The notes: generated from the letters alone by a model not told the origin. Positions 34,969 through 44,493 are shown, counted from the first letter of the stretch. The stretch: 64,000 nucleotides of DNA from Pilaira anomala (GCA_025716855.1 JAIXMQ010000033.1:279315-343314); one strand, 5' to 3'. Program-made: numbers and translations.

Positions 34969-37900
34969 CTAATTGAAGAATCTTCGATACCAGGGCTGGG
35001 TGTGTACCACTTCTTCATCCTTCGCTTCGGCAACCTGTGTATTGTATGTCGTTCCTAACACAATACTTGTTGCCTCCGCTTCGGATTCCGAAGTGGTATA
35101 GTTTTCCGTTGAAAAAATTGAATTCTGTATCTTGGTACTGTCATGATGTTGTCTTGTAGGTTTATAATAATATTTTTCAAACGTGTTGGAATTCAGACTC
35201 CAATTAGCATGAGACTTGACTTTATCCACAGAATTTCCTAATTCAACCGCCTTGGTGCTTGAAGCTGCCCTTATAGAGTGTGCTGAATATGATTCTTTAA
35301 CGCCTGCTTTAACCATATGATATTTAACCCAATTAGCTAAGGTACTTGGTTTGATACTTGTAGGTATCTTCTTTTTGGCTTGGTTATTTAAATAAGTCAG
35401 GAAAAGTGAATGATCTTCTGGAAGAGATGATCGATAAGTAATAGTGTTTGATAAAAACAGAGCTAAAGCTCTTACTACACACAGTTCTTGACAGTCTTGT
35501 TCCTGTAGCAACCCCAGTTGAATCGTTTTTTGTTGTGCTTCTTTAGGTTCACGTACATGAATAGTAACACCTTCTAAATTACCCTCCTTGTATTTTAACA
35601 ATACATCACGGTACTGTATCCGACCTATGTCACTTCTAGGACGCCACATGGTATGCATACATAACAATAGGATAACTTTTTGTTGTAGATCATATAGATT
35701 TAATTGATTTGTTGATGATAAAGTTTTTAGAATATGTCTAGTTAAGATATCAAGATCCCATGTTTCGATTTGAGTTTCCTTTGGAATAGAGATCACCAAT
35801 CTTCTTTTGGCATTAAAAAATCTTTTAACATCAGATACTTCTGCTATAGGACGTTTCTTGGGATGAATCACATTTAAGACTGAAGCTAAAGCTGAACGAT
35901 ACCCATTTAATGTAGATAGTTGTAAATCCTTATATGACATCAAAAATTGTAACACTTGTTGTGAGTCGTATGCTTGTGGTTGATATCCATGTTGTAAACA
36001 CCAATCTACATATTTATTCCATGCTGTATCATACATTTTATTTGTCTTCGATCGTATTGATTTGTTCAAATGATCAATCAAATCATCCTTCATACCATTG
36101 GCTTGCCTGTAGTTGTTGATAAGCGCCAAGCGATCAAACTCCATTTGTTGTTCATTTTCCATATTATCGGACACGATACGTGTTTCATTTGTAGAATCGT
36201 TGGAAACCAAAATTGACTCGTCCATAGTGGTGTCACCAATACTGCTTCCTTGGTTCGATCTATCTTCAACTTCCTGAGTACCTTCGGGATCAATTTCCAT
36301 GGTGGGAAGAGGTAAAGGCCCTTCCTTTTCCAATTCTGATTGAATGCATCGATCTTTGTTGCAAACGGATCCTCCTGGTAACTCCAATAAACTGGTAATT
36401 GATGATTGTGGTGAGCTGCGAACGCATCTACTGTCATTATTTTCCCCCACGTTTTCGTAAGTAGCTGAAACATTTTCTTTGGAATTGAAGATTCGTATAT
36501 TGGTTTGTTCGATCGACTCAACTGATCGGCTTTCACATTCTGAATCCCTGGAATATGTTGGTATTGAACTACTAATTGGTTCTTGTTGCAAATATCTTGT
36601 ATCTTGACTGCTAGATCCTGTAACGCAAATGATGCTGTTCCTCCTGCCTTGGTCACGTATTTCAATGCTGTCATGTTGTCGCTGTAAATCTTCATTGGAA
36701 CGTTGTTTACCTTTTTTGCGTGAATTAACAGTGCGTAGTATATTGTTTTCAATTCTCGAACATTTATAGAGTCCTCTTTTTCTTCTTTTGTCCAAAACCC
36801 TGCTGTTTGGGTAATGTTTGATGTCACCCCCCAACCGATGTCGGAAGCGTCGACGTACACTTTCAATGCTGGTTCTGGCACAATTAATTTGTGAATGGGT
36901 AGGCCGTTCCGTTGTAAAAGAAAAGTTTTCCACCATTGAATTTCTTTCTTGGCTTCTTGAGATAGCTGACATGATTTGTCCCATTGATTGTGATTCATAT
37001 ATAAATTTTTTGCTAGATCCCGTTGCATGTGACGGACATGTAATAGGGCCTCTCCTATCGCTGGGATTACTGCAGTCATCTTCCCCAATAAACTTGCTAT
37101 CCATCGGCATGAACGAATTGTTGTTAATTCCGCTTGTCTTAGACGTTGTAACAGTTTGTTTATCTTTACAGTTGGTAATGAGATTTGCATTGTTCTTGTA
37201 TTGAATTGGAATCCTAAAAATTCTTGAGTTGTTTTCGGTTCGAGTACACTCTTGGACCGATTGATTAGGAAACCCAGATGCTCTAGGTGTTGAGTTAGGA
37301 CTTGTACTGATCTCTTCATTTGAGCTTTCGACTTGTCTAAGATACATATGTCGTCTAGGTAATAAATAATTCTCATCCCTTTTGCTCGTAGATGTTCTAT
37401 AGCATATCTCATTAGTTTTGAAAAAACTCTTGGAGCTACGCTTAAGCCGAATGCTAATGAAGTATATTGGTATACTATACCTTTGTTTTCGAATGTAAGG
37501 TACTGTTGAGATTCTTGGTGAATAGGGACTACCACATAGGCATCCTTCAGATCGACTTTGCAGATATAATCGTCTTTCTCTATTATATCCCGTAACGCCG
37601 GAACACCTTCCATCTTGAAATGTTGTACTTGTAGAAACTGGTTCAACTTGGTACAGTTCAGAATTGGTCTGCGTTTCGTTGCTTCTTGTATGGTGAAGAA
37701 CGTCGATAAAAAATCCTTGTTCTGTGTTGGTGATGGTTTGATTATTCCCGCTTGCAAAAATTTCTGTACTGCTTGATCTGCTGCAAGTTGGTCTGCTGCA
37801 TCCATATTTAAAGGTTTCACTCTCCATGGTAAAGGGTACCGTTCGAATTGTAATCGGTAACCTGACTCCACAATTGAAATTGGCCAATTTTGAGACGTCA

Positions 37901-38976
37901 TTTTTTTCCAATTGTTTAAGAAGTGATGGAGGCGACCACCCGGTAAAATACCATCTTGTGGTATCGAATAGTTGGTTTGTTGATTTGTTGTAATTGATTG
38001 ATGTTGAATCGACTGTTGATTGATTGAAGTTTGGTGATGTTGGATCGAAGCTGGACGGGAAGGATGTTGAAGATCCTTTTTTATTGGTTGTTGGTGTTGG
38101 GATTGTTGTTGGTGATATTGTTGGGATTGTTGTTGGTGATATTGTTGGGATTGGTTGATTGTTGATAACTTGATTGGCCACTTCGTTGTGGTGTCCACGT
38201 TCCACGACCTCTCCCTCTTTGGGATAAAAAAGGTCTTCCTCCACGATATCCATTGCTTCCAGTTCCTCTTCCGCCTCTGTTAAAGTTTGATCTGTTACTA
38301 TTGTTTCGGTTGGCATCACTGGTAACTTTTTGCTTAAATGTTTCTTCATAGTACTGTTCAATAAAGTGTTGATCGAACGCGTATTTTTTGTCACTACTTT
38401 CTGGAGTCTCCAAGTGTTTGAGACTGTATGGTAATCTAAGAGCTTTTGTGCTGGCTTCTTTTGCTTCAAATTCTTGTTGTTTTGCAGTCCCGAATCCAAA
38501 TACTGCAAGTCTTCTTGCTTTTTCCATTGTGTCAAGGAAGACTTCTTCGTCTTCACTTTGCATTCCTCGTTCAGTAATGTATTGCATTTGTTCATAGATT
38601 TCTGTAGCTGCTTTTGCTTGAGTTCTCGTACTTTCTGTAAGCTTATAGATGGTAGATACGAGTTGTAAAGAATCGACTTTCCACTGTTTAAGTTGGTGGA
38701 TGAAATTTGGGTTGACTGTTTCAGGTGTGTTCCATTCCTCATTGTGGTACTTTGGAATGGCTCGTTTAAACCTTTGAAGTGCTTTTTGTAACTCTGAGTA
38801 GCTGTAACTGTCGAGTTCTTCATGAATGTCTGCTGGGATTGCAACCCCTCGGTGCTTTTGTTCCGTTTCTGTTGCTTGGGCTTCTCGGACGCGTCTGGTG
38901 ACGGTTTCGATGATAGCATCCACTTGTTCTTTGGTAAATACTGTTTGGTCCACATTTTTACTTGTAGACTGATCAC
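34969..38976 (-). CDS. DIRS tyrosine recombinase ORF (recombinase domain in the last ~390 codons)
   Basis: The recognisable part, about 36150 down to 34969, is a tyrosine recombinase. It has a SAM-like N-terminal domain (SKTNKMYDTAWNKYVDWCL) and a catalytic domain with the first Arg in MWRPRSDIGR, the H-x-x-R box as HSIRAASS, the following His in SHANWS, and the nucleophile Tyr in FEKYYYKP. It would integrate the circular DNA intermediate. Its last ~45 residues are encoded by the internal complementary region, so the replication signal and the protein C-terminus share the same bases. Remarkably, this frame has no stop all the way up to 38976, through the entire RT and gag regions read in other frames (1335 codons). 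The upstream ~940 codons are Ser/Thr/Asn/Gln/Lys-rich without a domain, and no ATG stands at the very start. How the recombinase is translated is not visible. Confidence 0.8.
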   Translation of the reverse strand: MISLQVKMWTKQYLPKNKWMLSSKPSPDASEKPKQQKRNKSTEGLQSQQTFMKNSTVTATQSYKKHFKGLNEPFQSTTMRNGTHLKQSTQISSTNLNSGKSILYNSYLPSISLQKVRELKQKQLQKSMNKCNTLLNEECKVKTKKSSLTQWKKQEDLQYLDSGLQNNKNLKQKKPAQKLLDYHTVSNTWRLQKVVTKNTRSINTLLNSTMKKHLSKKLPVMPTETIVTDQTLTEAEEELEAMDIVEEDLFYPKEGEVVERGHHNEVANQVINNQPIPTISPTTIPTISPTTIPTPTTNKKGSSTSFPSSFDPTSPNFNQSTVDSTSINYNKSTNQLFDTTRWYFTGWSPPSLLKQLEKNDVSKLANFNCGVRLPITIRTVPFTMESETFKYGCSRPTCSRSSSTEIFASGNNQTITNTEQGFFIDVLHHTRSNETQTNSELYQVEPVSTSTTFQDGRCSGVTGYNRERRLYLQSRSEGCLCGSPYSPRISTVPYIRKQRYSIPIYFISIRLKRSSKSFFKTNEICYRTSTSKRDENYLLPRRHMYLRQVESSNEEISTSPNSTPRASGFPNQSVQECTRTENNSRIFRIPIQYKNNANLITNCKDKQTVTTSKTSGINNNSFMPMDSKFIGEDDCSNPSDRRGPITCPSHATGSSKKFIYESQSMGQIMSAISRSQERNSMVENFSFTTERPTHSQINCARTSIESVRRRFRHRLGGDIKHYPNSRVLDKRRKRGLYKCSRIENNILRTVNSRKKGKQRSNEDLQRQHDSIEIRDQGRRNSIICVTGSSSQDTRYLQQEPISSSIPTYSRDSECESRSVESIEQTNIRIFNSKENVSATYENVGENNDSRCVRSSPQSSITSLLELPGGSVCNKDRCIQSELEKEGPLPLPTMEIDPEGTQEVEDRSNQGSSIGDTTMDESILVSNDSTNETRIVSDNMENEQQMEFDRLALINNYRQANGMKDDLIDHLNKSIRSKTNKMYDTAWNKYVDWCLQHGYQPQAYDSQQVLQFLMSYKDLQLSTLNGYRSALASVLNVIHPKKRPIAEVSDVKRFFNAKRRLVISIPKETQIETWDLDILTRHILKTLSSTNQLNLYDLQQKVILLLCMHTMWRPRSDIGRIQYRDVLLKYKEGNLEGVTIHVREPKEAQQKTIQLGLLQEQDCQELCVVRALALFLSNTITYRSSLPEDHSLFLTYLNNQAKKKIPTSIKPSTLANWVKYHMVKAGVKESYSAHSIRAASSTKAVELGNSVDKVKSHANWSLNSNTFEKYYYKPTRQHHDSTKIQNSIFSTENYTTSESEAEATSIVLGTTYNTQVAEAKDEEVVHTQPWYRRFFN
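35004..35098. other. DIRS internal complementary region
   Basis: The left half (35004 to ~35041) is the reverse complement of the left outer end and repeat edge (34750-34787). The right half (~35042-35098) is the reverse complement of the right outer end (39085-39140). The inferred circle junction is near 35041. It begins GTACCACTTC and ends GAAGTGGTA. Confidence 0.88.
36090..38198 (-). CDS. DIRS reverse transcriptase / RNase H
   Basis: A 702-codon open frame. After a Gln-rich leader comes the reverse transcriptase (GVPALRDIIEKDDYICKVDLKD, with the catalytic YYLDDICIL motif near residue 275). It is followed by RNase H with its acidic residues in KVYVDASDIGWG, INVRELKTIYYAL, IYSDNMTALKY and NVKADQLSR. 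The C-terminal part (VDAFAAHHNHQLPVYWS ... LYLFPPWKLIPKVL) matches the region that DIRS elements carry after RNase H, described in the family as a Dam-like methyltransferase segment; I did not find a sure catalytic motif for that. It overlaps the gag frame at its start by ~118 bp and the recombinase frame along its whole length. Confidence 0.92.
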   Translation of the reverse strand: MDTTTKWPIKLSTINQSQQYHQQQSQQYHQQQSQHQQPIKKDLQHPSRPASIQHHQTSINQQSIQHQSITTNQQTNYSIPQDGILPGGRLHHFLNNWKKMTSQNWPISIVESGYRLQFERYPLPWRVKPLNMDAADQLAADQAVQKFLQAGIIKPSPTQNKDFLSTFFTIQEATKRRPILNCTKLNQFLQVQHFKMEGVPALRDIIEKDDYICKVDLKDAYVVVPIHQESQQYLTFENKGIVYQYTSLAFGLSVAPRVFSKLMRYAIEHLRAKGMRIIYYLDDICILDKSKAQMKRSVQVLTQHLEHLGFLINRSKSVLEPKTTQEFLGFQFNTRTMQISLPTVKINKLLQRLRQAELTTIRSCRWIASLLGKMTAVIPAIGEALLHVRHMQRDLAKNLYMNHNQWDKSCQLSQEAKKEIQWWKTFLLQRNGLPIHKLIVPEPALKVYVDASDIGWGVTSNITQTAGFWTKEEKEDSINVRELKTIYYALLIHAKKVNNVPMKIYSDNMTALKYVTKAGGTASFALQDLAVKIQDICNKNQLVVQYQHIPGIQNVKADQLSRSNKPIYESSIPKKMFQLLTKTWGKIMTVDAFAAHHNHQLPVYWSYQEDPFATKIDAFNQNWKRKGLYLFPPWKLIPKVLRKLKIDRTKEAVLVTPLWTSQFWFPTILQMKHVSCPIIWKMNNKWSLIAWRLSTTTGKPMV

Positions 38977-38980
38977 TCAT
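38081..38980 (-). CDS. DIRS gag-like protein
   Basis: 299 residues from the ATG at 38980. A helical N-terminal half (VDAIIETVTRRVREAQATET, SELQKALQRFKRAIP) is followed by a Gly/Arg-rich tail (GGRGTGSNGYRGGRPFLSQR) and Asn/Thr/Gln repeats, a layout suited to nucleic-acid binding. It has no zinc knuckle. It is the first frame after the right terminal repeat. The copy at 39224-40099 lacks one 8-residue repeat unit and differs at only a few other bases. Role in particle formation is inferred from position. Confidence 0.8.
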   Translation of the reverse strand: MSDQSTSKNVDQTVFTKEQVDAIIETVTRRVREAQATETEQKHRGVAIPADIHEELDSYSYSELQKALQRFKRAIPKYHNEEWNTPETVNPNFIHQLKQWKVDSLQLVSTIYKLTESTRTQAKAATEIYEQMQYITERGMQSEDEEVFLDTMEKARRLAVFGFGTAKQQEFEAKEASTKALRLPYSLKHLETPESSDKKYAFDQHFIEQYYEETFKQKVTSDANRNNSNRSNFNRGGRGTGSNGYRGGRPFLSQRGRGRGTWTPQRSGQSSYQQSTNPNNITNNNPNNITNNNPNTNNQ

Positions 38981-39005
38981 AGTATATCCACGGTGCGCGG
39001 CTTAG

Positions 39006-39089
39006 AAAGATCTGGAGAAAAGGGGAATATTAGTTTTTATTATTATTATATAACTGAAAATAAAGCGTGGCTCAGAGAGCTTGTACCAC
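39006..39089 (-). repeat. DIRS right inverted terminal repeat
   Basis: 84 bp, reverse complement of 34781-34864, followed outward by the unique end 39090-39140 that is mirrored in the internal complementary region. It lies ~26 bp upstream of the gag start and probably includes the promoter. Confidence 0.92.
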
Positions 39090-39140
39090 TTCGGAATCCG
39101 AAGCGGAGGCAACAAGTATTGTGTTAGGAACGACATACAA

Positions 39141-40259
39141 TTGATGTTGAATCGACTGTTGATTGATTGAAGTTTGGTGATGTTGGATCGAAGCTGGACG
39201 GGAAGGATGTTGAAGATCCTTTTTTATTGGTTGTTGGTGTTGGGATTGTTGTTGGTGATATTGTTGGGATTGGTTGATTGTTGATAACTTGATTGGCCAC
39301 TTCGTTGCGGTGTCCACGTTCCACGACCTCTCCCTCTTTGGGATAAAAAAGGTCTTCCTCCACGATATCCATTGCTTCCAGTTCCTCTTCCGCCTCTGTT
39401 AAAGTTTGATCTGTTACTATTGTTTCGGTTGGCATCACTGGTAACTTTTTGCTTAAATGTTTCTTCATAGTACTGTTCAATAAAGTGTTGATCGAACGCG
39501 TATTTTTTGTCACTACTTTCTGGAGTCTCCAAGTGTTTGAGACTGTATGGTAATCTAAGAGCCTTTGTGCTGGCTTCTTTTGCTTCAAATTCTTGTTGTT
39601 TTGCAGTCCCGAATCCAAATACTGCAAGTCTTCTTGCTTTTTCCATTGTGTCAAGGAAGACTTCTTCGTCTTCACTTTGCATTCCTCGTTCAGTAATGTA
39701 TTGCATTTGTTCATAGATTTCTGTAGCTGCTTTTGCTTGAGTTCTCGTACTTTCTGTAAGCTTATAGATGGTAGATACGAGTTGTAAAGAATCGACTTTC
39801 CATTGTTTAAGTTGGTGGATGAAATTTGGGTTGACTGTTTCAGGTGTGTTCCATTCCTCATTGTGGTACTTTGGAATGGCTCGTTTAAACCTTTGAAGTG
39901 CTTTTTGTAACTCTGAGTAGCTGTAACTGTCGAGTTCTTCATGAATGTCTGCTGGGATTGCAACCCCTCGGTGCTTTTGTTCCGTTTCTGTTGCTTGGGC
40001 TTCTCGGACGCGTCTGGTGACGGTTTCGATGATAGCATCCACTTGTTCTTTGGTAAATACTGTTTGGTCCACATTTTTACTTGTAGACTGATCACTCATA
40101 GTATATCCACGGTGCGCGGCTTAGAAAGATCTGGAGAAAAGGGGAATATTAGTTTTTATTATTATTATATAACTGAAAATAAAGCGTGGCTCAGAGAGCT
40201 TGTACCACTTCGGAATCCGAAGCGGAGGCAACAAGTATTGTGTTAGGAACGACATACAA
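39141..40259 (-). mobile_element. Partial DIRS copy (gag end only), joined directly to the complete element
   Basis: These 1119 bp repeat 37998-39140 with only about three base differences and one missing 24-bp unit. They include the gag frame, the right terminal repeat (40125-40208) and the outer end to 40259. The RT and recombinase parts are absent. The break joins the outer end of the first copy to the interior of the second at a short shared AATTGATG-type sequence. High identity means the duplication is recent. Confidence 0.88.
39224..40099 (-). CDS. DIRS gag-like protein, second copy
   Basis: A complete 291-residue gag frame, the same as the one at 38081-38980 but for a deletion of one 8-residue Asn-rich repeat near the C-terminus. 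It has the same leader and terminal repeat upstream, so it could be expressed. Without RT or recombinase it can only act through the neighbouring element. The recombinase frame is also open across this copy (39124-40095). Confidence 0.75.
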   Translation of the reverse strand: MSDQSTSKNVDQTVFTKEQVDAIIETVTRRVREAQATETEQKHRGVAIPADIHEELDSYSYSELQKALQRFKRAIPKYHNEEWNTPETVNPNFIHQLKQWKVDSLQLVSTIYKLTESTRTQAKAATEIYEQMQYITERGMQSEDEEVFLDTMEKARRLAVFGFGTAKQQEFEAKEASTKALRLPYSLKHLETPESSDKKYAFDQHFIEQYYEETFKQKVTSDANRNNSNRSNFNRGGRGTGSNGYRGGRPFLSQRGRGRGTWTPQRSGQSSYQQSTNPNNITNNNPNTNNQ

Positions 40260-42598
40260 TTCTTATTACTCTCATTGGCTGTATTTTAAAACCCGCTTCA
40301 GCAAATTGCTAATAAGTATAAGTTTTTTGGTTTGAAACCCCCTAATTTATGAGATGAGGGTTTTTTTTTTCTTTGCAAAGAGCAAGATGAAACTGTTATG
40401 AATCGATAAAAAAAAAAAAGACCAGTAAAAACCGACATGTATACACTCCTTAAGACAATAGAAAAAACGCCACCCAACCAGTCTTCTGTACAGATATATT
40501 TAAACTATATTTTTCAATGAGATAGCTCATTGATCTCTGCTTCTCGATCTATCAGATTTTTATTACCTGTATATTACTTCAACGTATTCGATTGGTTCAT
40601 TGGATTAACATTTCTGAGAACATCTCATCACCTTATTGCCTCTTTAAATACTAATCATTTGCAAAGTCTAGAATTTAACATCTCCAAGCAAGTCCTCAGA
40701 GTATGCTGATATGCTTATCCATCATTTACCTACCAAATTAAACAAGCTTTATGTACGCCTGGATCGTATTGATCTATATAGTTGGATTCATCTCATTGGT
40801 CTTGAAAGAGTTTTAAAATTGGCTGAACGTATGAGCAAGCTTTCATCAGCAGAGATTTGATGTGAGCCTTATGAACCGGAATCAGTGCCTACTGATGAAT
40901 CGCAAATGACATTATTTTTTCAAGTCTTGAATGCGTTTAAAGGGGGGACAAAAAAGTTCTCACTGTAATGCGACCTTTTCAGATAATAATCCGCAGTTCA
41001 CAAAACGATAAGATACTTGAACAGTGTTTTTGGAAAAAAAAAAATTGATGGCTTGAACTACCAAGATATTCACAGACATAATAATCAAGACGATTACTAT
41101 TACTGTACATACGTTTAGATTTTGAATTGGTCGTACCTGACAAGACAATTTCGAATATTGGAGCAGAGGTATTCAATCGTGTCCAATTCGAGTTTTGCGT
41201 ATACTAAAAAGAATCAATTATTAGCATACAAAGTTCTATAATATATCCATTGAACCCATTGCTCTTGTACCTTCAATATATTGAAATGAATGGCTCGGGT
41301 CATCTATATTCTACCTATCCACCTCAGTCATTTCCAGCAGGAGGCTTCATCGACTTGACTGAATTTGGAAAATTATAAAAACGTTCAAGTTGAACAACAC
41401 AAAGTTTCAATCTAGTGAATACAGTAGTGTATAAAGTTTGCAAGTTACAGGTCAATTCGATGAATGAGAAACAAGAAGGGGAGATTTATGTATTAAAGTA
41501 GGACAATGGTAATATGTAAAGCAATTTCAGTTTCATCAAACGGATCATCTTTCTGTTGTCGCTCCTATTCTCATGATCAGTTTTTTTTTTTTTTTTTTTT
41601 TTCAAGAAGACTATAAAATTAATCCAGATAGGAAAATTTGTTGAAATCAAGTATTGTGTTCTTCAAAAAGAAGCTCTTGATTCTAATAATGAAGAAGATA
41701 TATATAAGCCCTTCAGCTACTTTGAACTAATTCTTCTAATTACATCATATTATTATATACATTATAATATTTCCAAAAATAAATATATACTTCTTTTGCA
41801 CAAACATCACAAATATTTATTTGTGGAGCATAAACATTTACACAGATTGAATATAATGCAAAATTTTACATGGAACACGTGATATGTACATACATCAAAT
41901 TGAGTCCATGCCATCATAATATATAACGTACTACGGATTGAAACATGTTTGTGGATTTTTGTGTACACTAGGTAGTTAAACAAAAAAAAAAAAAAATGTT
42001 GTCATTATGATTCAATCTTGTCATATCGAAGGCAAAAGGAGAAAAAAAGCTTAAAAAGAAACAATATACCATTTTGTGTTTATGACGCCTATTTTAAACC
42101 ATTCGCGTATATATATCCGTTTCACACTAGATTTGGACATAAGTCCGGATAAAAGGGTTTGGTCTCGAGAAAATAAGTTTTATTGGATATACTATATGGT
42201 TCATATACGATACTGTGCAGAATAAGAAACAATTAATACAATAAATATGCGGTCATCACCTCTCTGTCACCCCCCCCCCCTTCCCTTCCCTTCCACACCT
42301 TGTTACTACGCATTGGAGGGACGAGGTTTTCCCGCGCATAATGAAACAATGCAATAAGCATCAATCCATCTTTATTTTTTTTATAAAGATGAAGAAAGAC
42401 TAATTGTTCAACTTATGCAAAAAAAAAAAAAAAAAATCTAAACAGAGCTTAGTCTACCGCTAAAAAAAACTATTTATGGTTTAGAGTTGGGCCTCAGAAA
42501 GAATATTTTTAGACAACAGGCAAATTACAATGATCTCACCAGACGAGAAGGTTATTATATATATATTATATAAATATGTATTATATTGTTTTTTTTTT
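40260..42598. other. Intergenic, mostly without genes
   Basis: Holds the possible relic listed at 40703-41385, a pyrimidine tract of ten or more C followed by TTCCC repeats near 42271-42296, and poly-A/T runs near 41582 and 42420. The last part is the 3' flank of the PKA gene. Confidence 0.4.
40703..41385 (+). pseudogene. Unrecognised gene relic
   Basis: A coding-like frame runs from about 40703 (YADMLIHHLPTKLNKLYVRL ... IHLIGLERVLKLAERM), meets a TGA at 40858-40860 and continues in the same frame for another 36 codons. A further coding-like piece around 41255-41380 contains HLYSTYPPQSFPAGGFIDLT. The composition, leucine-rich with regular spacing, recalls F-box/LRR-type proteins that are numerous in Mucorales, but I cannot confirm it. 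Several stops and frame changes mark it as dead. Confidence 0.3.
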
Positions 42599-42989
42599 TT
42601 AAAAATCAGGGAATAAATTTCTAAAAGGATCTGTAGCTGTTTCATTTCCATATTGTTCATCGGTCTCAGGATACCTATCAAAATGACTTGCATCGCCTTC
42701 ACCACGAATGGAAGGTACATAAGGTGGTCTAATTTGTCTAGCCAACACCCGGTTGAAATCGACTCCTTGAAACCATGCATGTCTCTTAATATCTTCACTA
42801 CCATCTTTTAAATTACCATAACGTTTTGTTAAATCGGCTGTTAATAAACGTTTCAATAAATCCTTTGAGTTTGGAATAAAGTATTGAGGGTATTTGACTC
42901 GACCTGCCAAAATCTTTTCGTAAAGTTTGAGATGATCATCATCGTAGAAAGGAGGGAAACTATGAGTAGAAAATAAAAATAAAAAAAGT

Positions 42990-43022
<33 letters not shown>

Positions 43023-44217
43023 GCTCTCTCTCTTACCCTGCCAACATTTCAAACACTAAAACACCTAAACTCCACCAATCGACAGCGCGTCCATATCCCT
43101 TGGATTGAATGATTTCAGGAGCTAAATAATCGGGCGTACCACATAAAGTCCAAGTGATATCAGGTACATGCTTTGCAAAACCAAAATCGGTAATCTTAAT
43201 ATGTCCTTGACTATCCAGTAACAAATTTTCTGGTTTCAAATCACGATAAATTACATTTTTTGAATGCATGTATTCGATTGCCAAAATCACCTCTGCTGCA
43301 TAAAATTTAGCAACATGATCTGGGAAACGCTATATATTTGTATGTAAGTAAAATGAATAATAATAAACGCGTATATATATAATTACCTTGGATCTTCTAA
43401 GGACAGAGAATAATTCACCACCAGGTACATAATCCATGACCATGTATAAATTCACATTATCTTGAAAAGTTCCCCACATATTCACAAGAAATGGATGTGC
43501 AACGGATTCCAAAATATGTTTTTCATTATTTGTATGTTCTACTTGTTTTAATCTGACGACTTCAGATTTCTTTAAGACCTTGACAGCATAGTACCTTGCA
43601 TTCACACGAGACTGGACCAGATGGACACGACCAAATGAACCTGTACCCAATGTACGCAACATATTGAAGTCCGCCAATTTAAGTCTAGGTCGATCTTGTC
43701 TTTGCTTGATAATCGATTGATCATTATAGACCGAGGTATAAGTAGCTGTTCGACTACGTGAAGTTTGTTCAAAATTTCTGTCGTTATGGTTACTGCTGTT
43801 GTTGCTGCTGCTATTGTATGTAGTTGAAGAAATATCCATTGGCACGTAACCTTTTTTTTTTTTTTTTTTTTAACAAAAATTTGTTTTTTTAAAAAAAAAA
43901 TCATGTGTTTATATCACCCTTTTATACTATTACCTTCTTTTTTTTCTATTACATAAGAAACAGGGGGTAAAAAAAAGAAAAAAAAAAAAAAGAAAAAAAA
44001 AGTTTGTTATTGTTATTATTAATATTTTTTTTTTATTTTATCAATTACCGTGGACTTGGTCATCTTGAGATGAAGTTGGTTTCAAGTTGTGAGTTACCAT
44101 GGTAACGTCACTATGAGATGAGCTTTCTACAGACTTGGTATCTTTTTGTGACGCATTTTCTGCTTGGTGTCGAGAAGAACCTTTTGCTTTATCAATGAAT
44201 TTATTTATAAAAGACAT
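42599..44217 (-). CDS. cAMP-dependent protein kinase catalytic subunit
   Basis: Four exons (44217-44049, 43850-43387, 43329-43037, 42959-42599) give 428 residues. The catalytic core has the glycine loop GTGSFGRV (125-132), the ATP-binding Lys K147 (AVKVLKK), YRDLKPEN with catalytic D241, DFG (D259), and the activation loop [14 protein letters not shown] with T272 at the PDK1 site. The C-terminal tail ends FPDF, the hydrophobic-motif ending typical of PKA (FxxF at the very end). So it is a PKA catalytic subunit rather than another AGC kinase. The first exon supplies 56 disordered residues; the intron after it is spliced at a poly-A/G border and joins in frame. If this exon is skipped, an ATG at 43839 could start a shorter form. 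An intron holds a (CT)n tract (43001-43031). Confidence 0.95.
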
Positions 44218-44493
44218 TTTTTTTTTTTGCTGTTGTCTCTTTCTCTCCTCTCTCAGGACAAAAAAAAAAAAAAAAAAAAGGTATAATAAAAGGAAAAAAA
44301 AAGGCGGTGGAGAAAGAAAATATTTTATTTTTTTGGATGCAGCTGTGGTAAAAAGTTAAAAGACCGTTGTTGTGTATTTTATGTATAACGTCATGAATCA
44401 ATATAAATTCACTTTTTTTGTTTTATCTTTTTTTTTTTTTTTTTTCTCTTTCTTTTTTTTTTTTATAATTTTTTATTTATTTATTTATTTATT
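44218..44493. promoter_or_regulatory. Divergent promoter of the PKA gene and a small GPI-like gene
   Basis: 276 bp between start codons, crowded with poly-A/T tracts; a TGACGTTA word (reverse strand) lies at 44386-44393. Short frames here are homopolymer artefacts. Confidence 0.35.

Larger units (their letters stand above)
34750..39140 (-). mobile_element. DIRS-like tyrosine-recombinase retroelement, structurally complete
   Basis: A ~4.4-kb element on the minus strand. It has 84-bp perfect inverted terminal repeats (34781-34864 and 39006-39089), non-repeated outer ends (34750-34780 and 39090-39140), and an internal complementary region at 35004-35098 that is the reverse complement of the two outer ends joined. 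This is the diagnostic architecture of DIRS elements, which replicate through a circular intermediate and insert by a tyrosine recombinase without target duplication. Coding order from the right: gag-like, reverse transcriptase/RNase H, tyrosine recombinase, in three different frames. All three frames are open, so the element may be active or recently so. A T-run of about 40 bases (34889-34929) lies between the recombinase stop and the left repeat. Confidence 0.92.

Noticed and set aside
36818..37204. 128-codon plus-strand frame in the DIRS element
   Set aside because: Antisense of RNase H coding sequence.
38388..38668. Plus-strand frames repeated at 39507-39787
   Set aside because: Repeated only because gag is duplicated; antisense shadows.
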